The notes: generated by a model from the letters alone, not told the origin. A stretch of DNA of 64,000 bases from Paenibacillus sp. FSL K6-3182 (GCF_037976325.1 NZ_CP150265.1:3157501-3221500); one strand, 5' to 3'; shown: positions 43,757 through 52,334, counted from the first letter of the stretch. Program-made: numbers and translations.

Positions 43757-43984
43757 CATTTCAAAAGACAGAGTTGTACATTCTTTTCTCATGATAGTAT
43801 GTTTCCCCAGCAAGCGCAACCCTTACTCCCACCCCTTGTTGTGAACAAAAGTGACATTTTGAAGAAAACTAATATTCCTAACGATTTAGTGATGCTTTTG
43901 CTTCCTAATTAAGCCGTTCATCTGGTAAACTAAATGGCATGATAGGATTCGTAGTTTTTTTGAAAATGTAAGGGGGTTTGCGAT

Positions 43985-45181
43985 TTGCAAACAGAGGATA
44001 TCGTAGATCTACAGCTAGAGCAGCTATTTCCAAAAATGATTAATTGGCGCAGACATCTTCATCAATATCCTGAGCTTTCGTTTCATGAACGAGTAACGTC
44101 AAGCTGGATTGCTACCCAATTAAGCGAGCTGGGCATAGAGGTCCAGACTGGGGTTGGCGGACATGGACTAATTGCAACCATTAAGGGAGATCAACCAGGC
44201 CCGGTCATAGCGCTGCGGGCTGACATTGATGCACTTCCTATTCAAGATGAGAAAAAATGCGAGTATGCGTCTAAGGTGCCAAACGTTATGCACGCATGCG
44301 GTCATGATGCACATACATCTACGCTTCTAGCGATTGCGTCTTATTATTCGGCGAATCGATCCGCTATTTGCGGTGAGCGCAGACTGTTGTTCCAACCAGC
44401 CGAAGAGGTTACACCTGGCGGAGCAATGCCGATGATTAAAGATGGAGCACTAGATGGAGTAGACGTCATTTATGGCGTACATCTGTGGACGCCGCTCGCT
44501 TATGGCTTGGTTTCGTCCAAACCAGGAGCCTTTATGGCTGCTGCGGATGAATTCGTTATTGATATTGTCGGACGAGGCGGTCATGGGGGATTGCCGCATC
44601 AAGCTATTGATGCGATTATGATTGGTTCAACGCTTGTGCAATCCGTCCAATCCATTGTAAGCCGCAATGTGAACCCGCTGCATCCGGCAGTGGTGACTAT
44701 TGGTTCTTTCCAAGCAGGTACGACCAATAACGTCATTGCGGAACGTTGCAGATTAAAAGGAACTGTCCGTTCGTTTGACGAGCAGACGAGAATGATGATA
44801 CATGACCGGCTCAAGTCGCTTGTCACGCATATATGCCAAATGCATGGCGCGGAATTCGATTACCAGATGAGGATTGGTTATCCGCCCGTCGTAAACGATG
44901 AAGAAGAGGCTGAGCGTTTCTTCAAGGTTGGCGAAAAGCTGTTCGGTGAAAGCGCGGTTGTGCGTTCGGAAGCCATTACGGTTGCTGAGGATTTTTCTTA
45001 TTACTTGGAAAAAGTACCTGGCTGCTTTATGTTTGTTGGTGCTGGCAATGAGAGCTGCGGTGCAACGTATGCGCATCACCACCCTAAATTCGACATTGAC
45101 GAGAGAGCGATGCAGCAGGCAGCCAGACTTCTGATTGGTATGGCTGAGGAATATGCGAGCGGAGTTGTTTCAACCGCATAA
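43985..45181 (+). CDS. M20-family amidohydrolase (N-acyl-amino acid/hippurate hydrolase type)
   Basis: Zinc-dependent deacylase, 398 residues. TTG start with AAGGGGG 8 nt upstream. Motifs: RRHLHQYPELSF at the N-terminus, ALRADIDALPIQDE, HACGHDAHTSTLLAIA with metal His/Asp, LLFQPAEEVTPGGA with the catalytic Glu, and RCRLKGTVRSFDE. The lid domain is about 190-300. Such enzymes release amino acids from N-acyl conjugates; the true substrate is unknown. The CBS-domain gene follows 70 bp later. Confidence 0.93.
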   Translation: MQTEDIVDLQLEQLFPKMINWRRHLHQYPELSFHERVTSSWIATQLSELGIEVQTGVGGHGLIATIKGDQPGPVIALRADIDALPIQDEKKCEYASKVPNVMHACGHDAHTSTLLAIASYYSANRSAICGERRLLFQPAEEVTPGGAMPMIKDGALDGVDVIYGVHLWTPLAYGLVSSKPGAFMAAADEFVIDIVGRGGHGGLPHQAIDAIMIGSTLVQSVQSIVSRNVNPLHPAVVTIGSFQAGTTNNVIAERCRLKGTVRSFDEQTRMMIHDRLKSLVTHICQMHGAEFDYQMRIGYPPVVNDEEEAERFFKVGEKLFGESAVVRSEAITVAEDFSYYLEKVPGCFMFVGAGNESCGATYAHHHPKFDIDERAMQQAARLLIGMAEEYASGVVSTA

Positions 45182-45249
45182 GAGCGGATGCTCAGGCTCT
45201 AAAAAGGTTATGCTAAACCTCGTAACTTATAATCGAGGAGGTATTTCAG

Positions 45250-45693
45250 CTGAAAACGTTAAAACAAATTATGTCGACAGATTGTGTCACAGCGACTTTG
45301 GTTGATAATGTATATGAGCTTGCTGTAAAAATGAAGGAACATGATATCGGATTTATTCCAATTGTTGATGGCAAGAAGCTGATAGGTGTAGTCACTGATC
45401 GAGATTTAGTCGTAAAAGGATATGCAGAGAAGCATCCTGGCTCAGCTGCAGTTGCTGAGGTAATGAGTACGGATGTGGCTACGATAACTTCTGACGCATC
45501 TCCCGATGAGGCCGCGGAGTTGATGGCATCTAAGCAGATACGCAGACTTCCGGTTGTGGATGATGGAGAGCTAGTAGGGATTTTGGCAATCGGAGATCTT
45601 GCTGTACGAGATATATTTGCCGATGAAGCCGGTGAGGCGCTTAGCTCAATTTCGGAGCAAGAGTATTCAGCATCCCCTCCAACGTTTCATTAA
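45250..45693 (+). CDS. Tandem CBS-domain protein (YhcV-like), probable CTG start
   Basis: Two CBS domains (about 10-60 and 75-130): IMSTDCVTATLVDNVYELAVKMKEHDIGFIPIVDGKKLIGVVTDRDLVVKG and VMSTDVATITSDASPDEAAELM with VVDDGELVGILAIGDL. These bind adenosine-type ligands in many proteins. The first ATG (45271) has no ribosome site; AGGAGG (45236-45241) is 8 nt before CTG (45250), and KTLKQIM preceding the ATG matches the usual family start, so CTG is the likely initiator. 147 residues with that start. Confidence 0.85.
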   Translation: MKTLKQIMSTDCVTATLVDNVYELAVKMKEHDIGFIPIVDGKKLIGVVTDRDLVVKGYAEKHPGSAAVAEVMSTDVATITSDASPDEAAELMASKQIRRLPVVDDGELVGILAIGDLAVRDIFADEAGEALSSISEQEYSASPPTFH

Positions 45694-45696
45694 TAT

Positions 45697-45747
45697 AAAT
45701 AAGGCTGTCCGAGTGCGCTGTTAAACGCGCTTGGACAGCCTTATTTG
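45697..45747. terminator. Bidirectional terminator between the CBS and nuclease-like genes
   Basis: AAATAAGGCTGTCC (45697-45710) pairs with GGACAGCCTTATTT (45733-45746) around a GC-rich inner stem. Confidence 0.85.
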
Positions 45748-45750
45748 TTA

Positions 45751-46596
45751 TTAGTCTTCCCATACGGCTACTAATTCATTGTATTCATTATAGAGCTCCG
45801 CAGGGTCCGATTCTTTGTTGTTCCAAATATTTGTTGCTCCCCAAAGGAGCAGGTCATCATCTGATGAACGCACCTCGTCTGCTGAGGAAATGACTACTCT
45901 TTTCTGTGCATTCAGGACATATTGGCCAAACGGATAGGTTTGATTGCCTCGAACGCTAACCAGCTTCCAGCCTTTCATTTGAATGGCATCATCCGTCGTA
46001 TTCGTTATGGTGACAAGCTCGGCTTGTTTGTCCACCTCAATCGTAATGCCGCTTCGCGCCGCTTTTTTTACAGGGAAACTTGTGTGATTAATTTCGGCGT
46101 CATTGCTCCATAAACCTTGCTTAGCTTGTTCAGCTTGCTGCTCCAACTGCTTGTATGCGTTTTCCATCTTGACGTTAGGCTCTATGATGAGTACCTTCGC
46201 AAGACCTTCCTCGATAAGCGCCTCGTTTAATATCCGTCCATCCTTCAGCTCCACGATTGCAAGCGTACGATCGTAGCGATCTTTAAGCTCCTTATCGAAA
46301 GTAAGCCTAACCTCTTGCGACTCTGTCAGAAGCGTCTCAGTGAAGGCAGCAGCTTCGGGTCCGAATGGATCGGCTGGACTATCTTGTTTCTTGGTCTCCG
46401 GCGTATCTACATAAAGTAGTCGAATCGTCGTTTCACTAGAACCTGTTTTGATTTTGAAAGTATCACCATCTATAAAGCCAGCTACCTGATACCATTGGTT
46501 GGTTTGTATAACGTTCGAAGAAAGCTCGGAAATGGCCGTACAGCCGGCAAGCGGCATGCAAATGAGCATGAGGAGAATGATTATAATTCTTTTCAT
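45751..46596 (-). CDS. SNase-like nuclease lipoprotein with C-terminal lamin-tail domain
   Basis: 281 residues. Signal with lipobox MPLAGC (about 14-19) for lipid anchoring outside the membrane. A thermonuclease domain (about 35-165) with VDTPETK and DRYDRTLAIVEL; the catalytic residues of staphylococcal nuclease are the Arg of IRLLYVDTPE, the Glu of DGDTF/VDTPE context and the Arg in DRYDR, which are present. The C-terminal 100 residues look like a lamin-tail domain (ITNTTDDAIQMKGWKLVSVRG). Likely degrades extracellular DNA or RNA; unproven. Confidence 0.88.
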   Translation of the reverse strand: MKRIIIILLMLICMPLAGCTAISELSSNVIQTNQWYQVAGFIDGDTFKIKTGSSETTIRLLYVDTPETKKQDSPADPFGPEAAAFTETLLTESQEVRLTFDKELKDRYDRTLAIVELKDGRILNEALIEEGLAKVLIIEPNVKMENAYKQLEQQAEQAKQGLWSNDAEINHTSFPVKKAARSGITIEVDKQAELVTITNTTDDAIQMKGWKLVSVRGNQTYPFGQYVLNAQKRVVISSADEVRSSDDDLLLWGATNIWNNKESDPAELYNEYNELVAVWED

Positions 46597-46793
46597 AGAT
46601 GCGGTACCTCCACCCCAATTTGCAGTTTATATACAATCTTCTTATTACTATAACACATCTTGAACATAAAAATCGCGCAGTTGTCCAGATACTTAAAGCA
46701 TAAAATGGTGTTAATTTCTTCATACTGTGAGGAAGAGCAAGATCTAGGCTGTTTTTTTGAGAGGCCGTTTTGATGAATTTTTGAAGGAGGAGA

Positions 46794-48497
46794 ATGATGC
46801 AGCATCCAAACGATCAGCCATTAATTGTGCAATCAGACTTAATGGTTCTGCTTGATGAACGCAAGCCACATGCACAGCAAGCTAGAGATAAGCTCGTTCT
46901 CTTCATGGATGCAATTAGAAGAGCTGGAGCGATCCATACTTATCGAATGACACCTTTGACTCTCTGGAATGCAGCAGCAGCTGGGATTACTGGCGAAGAA
47001 ATCATAGGTTGGCTAACAGAATACAGCAGATACGAGCTGCCATTTCAAGCGGAGGTAATGATTCGCAAACTGATGAGTAGATATGGCAAGCTTTGGTTAT
47101 CTACGGAATCGAACAAACTGATGCTGCACGGAGAACAAGCTATTTTGGATGAGCTTTCGGAACAATTGTCAATAACAAGCTGGGTAAAAGCACGGCTTAA
47201 TGCCGCTTGGGAGCTTGATGAAGGCTGCAGAGGCGCCTTGAAGCAGGAGCTGACACGACTTGGATATCCTGTCATTGATCTAGCAGGCTATCATGTGGGC
47301 GAGGAGCTACCGGTAGAGCTGAGGAAGCATACGCTGCGAAATCGTTTGTTTGATTTAAGGGACTATCAGCAGGCTGCTGTCGAGCTTTTTTATAAGGAAG
47401 GCAAAGTGGAAGGCGGGAGCGGCGTAATCGTATTGCCTTGCGGAGCGGGTAAAACCATTGTGGGCATAGCCGCATTGGCTCGTTTGGGCAGAGCAACACT
47501 TATACTTACCTCTAATTCTACCTCCGTAAAACAATGGAAAGACGAGCTGCTGGATAAAACGTCGCTGTTGGATGCGGATGTTGGTCAATATTGCGGCACA
47601 TTGAAGCAGGTACGACCTGTTACGATAGCAACTTATAATATTTTAACGCATCGCAAATCCAAGGAGTCTCCTTTTACCCATATGAAGCTGTTCTCCGAAC
47701 GGGATTGGGGGCTAATTATTTACGATGAGGTGCATTTGCTGCCAGCTCCAGTCTTCCGGATGACTGCAGATATACAAGCGACAAGACGGCTTGGCTTAAC
47801 CGCGACACTCGTACGTGAGGATGGCTGTGCTGAGGATGTATATTCATTAATAGGTCCGAAGCAGTTCGACATGCAATGGAAGACAGCCGAGGCTGGCGAG
47901 CATATAGCGGCAGTAGCTTGCACAGAGATTAGGGTTCCACTGCATATAAGTAAAGCGGCTTTGTATGCACAGGCCTCTGCGCGTTCTAAGCTCAGATTGG
48001 CTGCGGAAAATCCTGCAAAAATCAAAGTTGTAGAGCAGCTATTGCGGGAGCATGCAGGCAAACCGACTTTAATTATTGGCCAGTATTTGCACCAGCTGCA
48101 TGAGCTGTCCGCAGTTATTGGCGCTCCCTTGCTGACGGGAGAGGTGCCGCAGCTCGAGAGACAAATGCTTTATGACAGCTTTAAAGCAGGCGACATATCA
48201 GTGTTAATCGTATCCAAGGTAGCTAATTTTGCAGTGGATTTGCCTGATGCATCCGTAGCCATTCAATTATCCGGCAGCTTTGGCTCACGGCAAGAGGAGG
48301 CTCAACGGATTGGGAGATTGCTGCGGCCAAAAGCGATTAACAATTGCGCATGGTTTTATACCATTGTAACGGATCAGACGAAGGAAACGGAATTTGCGAT
48401 GAAAAGACAGCTTTTTATGCTGGAGCAAGGGTATCACTACGAGAGACTTAGCTTGCCGCATGATGAGGACAAGCTTGAGGAGGCTGCTGCTCTATGA
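46794..48497 (+). CDS. XPB/Rad25-type DNA helicase
   Basis: Superfamily 2 helicase, 567 residues; ATG codons at 46794 and 46797 both follow GGAGG. The N-terminal 190 residues are a damage-recognition-like domain. Motif I is LPCGAGKTIVG, motif II DEVH in LIIYDEVHLLP, motif III LTATLVRED containing the RED triplet that identifies XPB, motif VI QRIGRLLRPK. The second RecA domain has LIIGQYLHQL and ISVLIVSKVANF. Eukaryotic and archaeal XPB act in repair and transcription; the bacterial role is not established. It overlaps the next gene by 4 nt (ATGA). Confidence 0.93.
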   Translation: MMQHPNDQPLIVQSDLMVLLDERKPHAQQARDKLVLFMDAIRRAGAIHTYRMTPLTLWNAAAAGITGEEIIGWLTEYSRYELPFQAEVMIRKLMSRYGKLWLSTESNKLMLHGEQAILDELSEQLSITSWVKARLNAAWELDEGCRGALKQELTRLGYPVIDLAGYHVGEELPVELRKHTLRNRLFDLRDYQQAAVELFYKEGKVEGGSGVIVLPCGAGKTIVGIAALARLGRATLILTSNSTSVKQWKDELLDKTSLLDADVGQYCGTLKQVRPVTIATYNILTHRKSKESPFTHMKLFSERDWGLIIYDEVHLLPAPVFRMTADIQATRRLGLTATLVREDGCAEDVYSLIGPKQFDMQWKTAEAGEHIAAVACTEIRVPLHISKAALYAQASARSKLRLAAENPAKIKVVEQLLREHAGKPTLIIGQYLHQLHELSAVIGAPLLTGEVPQLERQMLYDSFKAGDISVLIVSKVANFAVDLPDASVAIQLSGSFGSRQEEAQRIGRLLRPKAINNCAWFYTIVTDQTKETEFAMKRQLFMLEQGYHYERLSLPHDEDKLEEAAAL

Positions 48498-50539
48498 AAA
48501 TGAAACAGCTGCTAGGCAAGTTATCTGCTGAGCGCTTGGATCATATGATGCAAGGACTGCTATGGCAGAAAGCCGGTCAAAGAGGCCTGTCATGGGAAGA
48601 AGCAGCGGTGGACGATGAGACAATCCGCGAAGCTGTATCTATGCTCTCGCCGTATGCAGCCGAAGTATTGACGGAAATGCTGCGTTATTTTGCAGCTGCT
48701 CCCGCAGACGGAGAACGGCTCCTTAAAGTTCTTCGGAACAGCACAAGCCTCTCAGGGGCGGAATGTCAGCTCGCATTGGCAGAGCTTGAGGAATGGGGCG
48801 TATTATTCACGGTACATAAAGTATGGGGAGAGAGTCTGTATTTTATGCCTGTAGAATGTTTCGCTGTGTGGCAGAGGATGTTATTCCCATACAAAGCTGT
48901 GGTGCTGACTGAGCATCAGAGGGAAAGACTAATGAATGGTGTCATGCGACCTCATTGCAGGCCGCTTGGCAGACAGCTGCTCAGTGCCTTTTCGTTATTG
49001 GGGCGAAGCGGCTTATCTCTTACGACAAACGGCACGCTTCCCAAAAAGACGATTGCTAAGCTGCTGCAGGCTGCAGATTTGGAGGAGTGCTGGCTTAAAT
49101 CATTTGATCTGAAATGGTCCTACTCTGATATTTATCCTGTACAGGTTGCCTTCATTTTGGAAGCGGGTTTTGCGTTTGGGCTGTTAACAGCAGTGAATGG
49201 GGCAATGAAATGGAATGATGACCAGCTTAGAAAATGGCTTATGCTTGATGAGGCTGTGAGAGAATATCAATTAATGAATTGGTGCTTGGCGATGCTGCTT
49301 CCAGCCGCAGGTGGAAACGCCCATTTGGCTGCCTCGTTGACGAGCCTTCAAGCAGGTGAATGGTATTCTAATCAGTGTGTGGATACGTGGCTTCATGAGA
49401 ATCGGATCGTTGCTGATATAGGCCCGGAGCAAAACATAAATCGAAATCAACCAAGGCCAAGCTGGTTTGGTTTATGGCATAATCTAGGCTGGATGGAGCT
49501 GGTAGATTGTCAGCAAGCAGCGGACAATGAGTTTTTTTTCAGATGGAAAGCAGCTGCTCCTTTACGTAAAGTGCCACCGGTGCAGGTGAAGGATATGGAT
49601 GCAGTGGTTTCCGTTCAACCGAATGGGGAATTGATTGTACAGCCAGAATGTCCCTTCTGGATAAGGTGGGAGCTGGAGCTGATTGCTGAACGCAAATCAG
49701 ATGAGCAGGTTTCTGTTTACCGTCTTGAAGCAGCATCAATTACAAGGGCGCTGGAGCAAGGAAGATCAAGAGCCTCCATTCAAAGCTTTCTTGAGCAGGC
49801 ATCAGGCGGAGATCATTTGCCTTCTACGGTAATCGCTTTGTTGGAAGTATGGACGAGCCGTGCTAGCCGTACTTTCTTCGCCGAAGTTGTGCTGCTGCGC
49901 TGCGATAGTGAAGAGATGGCGGCAATAGTGGAAAATGATTCTGGTGTAGCCCCTTTATTGATGGAGAAGCTTGGTCACTTGGATTTCATTGTTGAAAAGT
50001 CTCATATAAGTGAGATTCGAGCATGTTTGCAAAAAGCAGGATATCCCGCACGCAAAATGGTTCAGACAGAATTTGCGAATGACGAATATAATTACCCATT
50101 CGTTAGTTTCGATATAGAGGGATCGCGCTTACTTGAACTTCTGCCGAAGGAGGAATCAAAAATACCCGCTCCTTCTTATATTTATGAAGCTTTTCCGCTT
50201 CATCATTATGAACTCAGTGATTTAGCCGCTAGGAAAAAACCGCTTTTGTTCTTTGAAATGGAGCTTGTGCCTTCCATGTGGACAAAGCAGCTGCGTGCAT
50301 ACCATCATTCGACAAGAAAAGAATTAATTGAGAAGGCATTGCAATGGCAAACGCCTGTTCAACTTCGCATGGAAAGGGAGCTTCGTTCATTTGTGCCTGA
50401 GAAGCTTGAGCAGCAAGGCGACGGATGGGCCGTCGTCGGGCTGCTGCGTGATGACCCGCAGCGAGAGCAGATCAGGTTGACTCCTGATATGTGGGAAGAG
50501 ATGTGCTTAGTGATACCAGGCCAAGGCAGCCCAATATAA
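48494..50539 (+). CDS. Helicase-associated protein with XPB/Ssl2 N-terminal-like domain
   Basis: 681 residues, starting inside the helicase stop. The N-terminal half is helical and not recognised. A segment at about 360-480 (AVVSVQPNGELIVQPECPFWIRWELELIAERK, then VYRLEAASITRALEQG and LPSTVIALLEVWTSR) is the pattern of the helicase-associated domain (XPB/Ssl2 N-terminal, PF13625-like). It would form a two-gene repair-type unit with the helicase through translational coupling. No nuclease motif seen. Exact role unknown. Confidence 0.75.
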   Translation: MKMKQLLGKLSAERLDHMMQGLLWQKAGQRGLSWEEAAVDDETIREAVSMLSPYAAEVLTEMLRYFAAAPADGERLLKVLRNSTSLSGAECQLALAELEEWGVLFTVHKVWGESLYFMPVECFAVWQRMLFPYKAVVLTEHQRERLMNGVMRPHCRPLGRQLLSAFSLLGRSGLSLTTNGTLPKKTIAKLLQAADLEECWLKSFDLKWSYSDIYPVQVAFILEAGFAFGLLTAVNGAMKWNDDQLRKWLMLDEAVREYQLMNWCLAMLLPAAGGNAHLAASLTSLQAGEWYSNQCVDTWLHENRIVADIGPEQNINRNQPRPSWFGLWHNLGWMELVDCQQAADNEFFFRWKAAAPLRKVPPVQVKDMDAVVSVQPNGELIVQPECPFWIRWELELIAERKSDEQVSVYRLEAASITRALEQGRSRASIQSFLEQASGGDHLPSTVIALLEVWTSRASRTFFAEVVLLRCDSEEMAAIVENDSGVAPLLMEKLGHLDFIVEKSHISEIRACLQKAGYPARKMVQTEFANDEYNYPFVSFDIEGSRLLELLPKEESKIPAPSYIYEAFPLHHYELSDLAARKKPLLFFEMELVPSMWTKQLRAYHHSTRKELIEKALQWQTPVQLRMERELRSFVPEKLEQQGDGWAVVGLLRDDPQREQIRLTPDMWEEMCLVIPGQGSPI

Positions 50540-50609
50540 TCTCTATCTATTGGCTAATTAAATATGATATGATAGTGTAGAATTTAGCGAATGGGAAAGA
50601 GGTGGATAA

Positions 50610-51104
50610 ATGCCAACTGCTGAAGGTTTAACGGCTATTCAATTGGAGCAACCGCAAGGCGGCGTTTCTTCTCTCGATATGGCGTCGCTGCTGCTTTGCG
50701 CCTATGATTTAGGTGATTCGATTAATCAATCGGCGGAAGTTGCCGAATATTTATATTGGAAGTCAGCTGTGAATGAAGATGAAGAAGTGAAGCAAATTAC
50801 CAAACGGTTCGATAAAGCGAAGATACTGTTTGAGGAATGCCAACGATTCGGGCGCTTTCATCCTGACTACAACGAAGCGAAAGACAAAGTGAAGCAAATC
50901 GAACGAGAGCTAAGCGAAATTGAAAGCGTTCGCCGCTTCAAGCTAGCCGAGCAGATCGTTGATGAAATGCTTTATGATGTATCCCGCACGATAGCGGAGT
51001 CCGTTTCGGACAATATTAAAGTGCCTGGCAATGAAAAAGCTGCCGGCGGCGGTAGCTGTGGAAGCGGCGGCTCATGCAGCTGTGGAAGCGGCGGTTGCAG
51101 TTAG
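50610..51104 (+). CDS. ylbF: YlbF/RicF-family protein with Cys-rich tail
   Basis: 164 residues. The helical YlbF core (DMASLLLCAYDLGDSINQSAEVAEYLYWK, later IERELSEIESVRRFKLAEQIVDEMLYDVSRTIAESV) is the RicF component of the RicAFT complex that steers RNase Y and competence/biofilm decisions in B. subtilis. The end is a Gly/Ser tail with four Cys (SCGSGGSCSCGSGGC), consistent with a bound Fe-S cluster as reported for the Ric complex. AAAGAGG before the ATG. ylbG follows, as in B. subtilis. Confidence 0.9.
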   Translation: MPTAEGLTAIQLEQPQGGVSSLDMASLLLCAYDLGDSINQSAEVAEYLYWKSAVNEDEEVKQITKRFDKAKILFEECQRFGRFHPDYNEAKDKVKQIERELSEIESVRRFKLAEQIVDEMLYDVSRTIAESVSDNIKVPGNEKAAGGGSCGSGGSCSCGSGGCS

Positions 51105-51139
51105 TTAGTAGCCATAAGAGCGAACAAGGAAGAAGCATA

Positions 51140-51210
51140 GGCTTACGAAGTGAGGTTTGCTACGCAAACCTAGGTAAATGCTTACGAAGTGAGGTTTGCT
51201 ACGCAAACCT
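51140..51210 (+). repeat. Hairpin repeat array C (two copies) between ylbF and ylbG
   Basis: Copies at 51140-51171 and 51179-51210, period 39 bp. Unit: GGCTTACGAAGTG then AGGTTTGCTACGCAAACCT, eight pairs with a TAC loop. The second copy runs straight into TTGAGGAGG, the ylbG ribosome site. Third pair of the stem is G-C here and T-A in array A: a compensatory change. Confidence 0.92.
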
Positions 51211-51225
51211 TTGAGGAGGGAAAAG

Positions 51226-51489
51226 ATGCTACCGGATCGAACAGGTTATATCGTTTGGGTAAGTGATTTGAAAGCGGCAAGATCACTGGAGAGGTTCGGG
51301 ACGGTTCATTATATGTCGCGGAAGATGCATTACGTTGTGATGTATATGAATGCGGAACGCTCTGAAGAGGCTGTGCGGCAGATGGGGAAGCTCTCGTACG
51401 TACGAAAGATTGAACGATCGTATCGAAACGAGATTAAGACAGAGTACAGCAAAGACAGTGAAGATAAAACTAGATTTTATAGTTTGTAA
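51226..51489 (+). CDS. ylbG: YlbG family protein
   Basis: 87 residues of the DUF2129/YlbG family: GYIVWVSDLKAARSLERFGTVHYMSRKMHYVVMYMNAE, with beta-alpha-beta fold and an acidic tail. Function unknown; in B. subtilis it also follows ylbF. The start at 51226 has GAGGAGG 8 nt upstream; an in-frame TTG inside the repeat at 51196 is discounted. Confidence 0.88.
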   Translation: MLPDRTGYIVWVSDLKAARSLERFGTVHYMSRKMHYVVMYMNAERSEEAVRQMGKLSYVRKIERSYRNEIKTEYSKDSEDKTRFYSL

Positions 51490-51585
51490 AGGTTTAGTCG
51501 AAAACACTCGTCTGATGACGTTGTTCGTAAAGCTAATCAATCGCATAACGAAGGAAATATTGGTAAAAACTTCAAAACATGCACT

Positions 51586-51633
51586 AAAAGACGTTTCAAG
51601 GTGTGCAATAACACTGAGAAACGTCTTTTTTTT
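51586..51633 (+). terminator. Terminator after ylbG
   Basis: GACGTTTC (51590-51597) pairs with GAAACGTC (51618-51625), with GTGT/ACAC inside, then eight T. Confidence 0.85.
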
Positions 51634-51764
51634 ATTCTAATAGCCAGAAACTTACAAAAATGGTCGGACTTTAATTTTTTGTTGTAATCTCGGACAATCG
51701 TGATAGAATGGAATTAAATTCATAGTATAAAAGCCCTGGTTCTTTGGAAGGAGTAGGTTGCGAA

Positions 51765-52202
51765 GTGAAAGATAGAATGACGAGAAGATGGAACACATAT
51801 GAGTCGTTTTATATTGATCTAGGTGACAAAAAAGTAGCGGATATCGTTATTACAAACCATGCCAAAAGTCGTTGGCTTGACCGGATAGAAAGCGAGAAAA
51901 CCGGTTATGAAGATATAGCTGAATATTTATGGGAATGCTTGAAACAAGGCCGCATCGAGCCTTACTACCGCAATGAGCAGGACGTTTATTTAATTGACGA
52001 CGATCTCGTATTTGTTGCTGAATTTGCAGATTCGATGACAGAAACGGATATAACCGGAACTCCGCTACATAAAATGATCATAGTAACTTTCCTTGGGCGC
52101 ATGTCAGAAACAATCGAGCTAAGGGATCTAAAGTCCTACTATTCGTGGCTTCGCCATTCACGGCGCATGACTCTCGTCAAAAGCAGCAGAAAAAGAAAAT
52201 GA
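51765..52202 (+). CDS. Unrecognised protein, 145 aa
   Basis: GTG at 51765 with AAGGAG about 11 nt upstream; an upstream TTG at 51744 is also in frame but overlaps that site. The product is soluble, charged, with DIVITNHAKSRWLDRIE, a segment that resembles small HxxxRxxxR-type domains of toxin-like folds (DUF4258-like); I cannot confirm it. Ends KSSRKRK. Single gene with a terminator after it. Function unknown. Confidence 0.65.
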   Translation: MKDRMTRRWNTYESFYIDLGDKKVADIVITNHAKSRWLDRIESEKTGYEDIAEYLWECLKQGRIEPYYRNEQDVYLIDDDLVFVAEFADSMTETDITGTPLHKMIIVTFLGRMSETIELRDLKSYYSWLRHSRRMTLVKSSRKRK

Positions 52203-52230
52203 GACTTTGTACCTATATATCAAAGAGTGG

Positions 52231-52266
52231 AGCGTCCAATCCTAAAACAGATTGCACGCTTTTTTT
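52231..52266 (+). terminator. Terminator between 51765 gene and LysR gene
   Basis: AGCGTCCAATC (52231-52241) pairs with GATTGCACGCT (52250-52260) with one mismatch, followed by seven T. Confidence 0.85.
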
Positions 52267-52273
52267 GTGCGTG

Positions 52274-52306
52274 TTGTAAGATTCTGTACAAGGTTTATAG
52301 TATAAT
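52274..52306 (+). promoter_or_regulatory. LysR-type operator and -10 element
   Basis: TTGTA (52274-52278) and TACAA (52287-52291) form an inverted repeat with 8 nt between, the classical T-N11-A LysR box form, ending 9 bp before a perfect TATAAT (52301-52306). The position overlaps -35, suggesting autoregulation. Confidence 0.55.
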
Positions 52307-52334
52307 AAGCACCAGAAGAAAGGATGATTGGACG

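Noticed and set aside
51350..51640. 96-aa ORF downstream of ylbG
   Set aside because: Overlaps ylbG in another frame and runs through the terminator.
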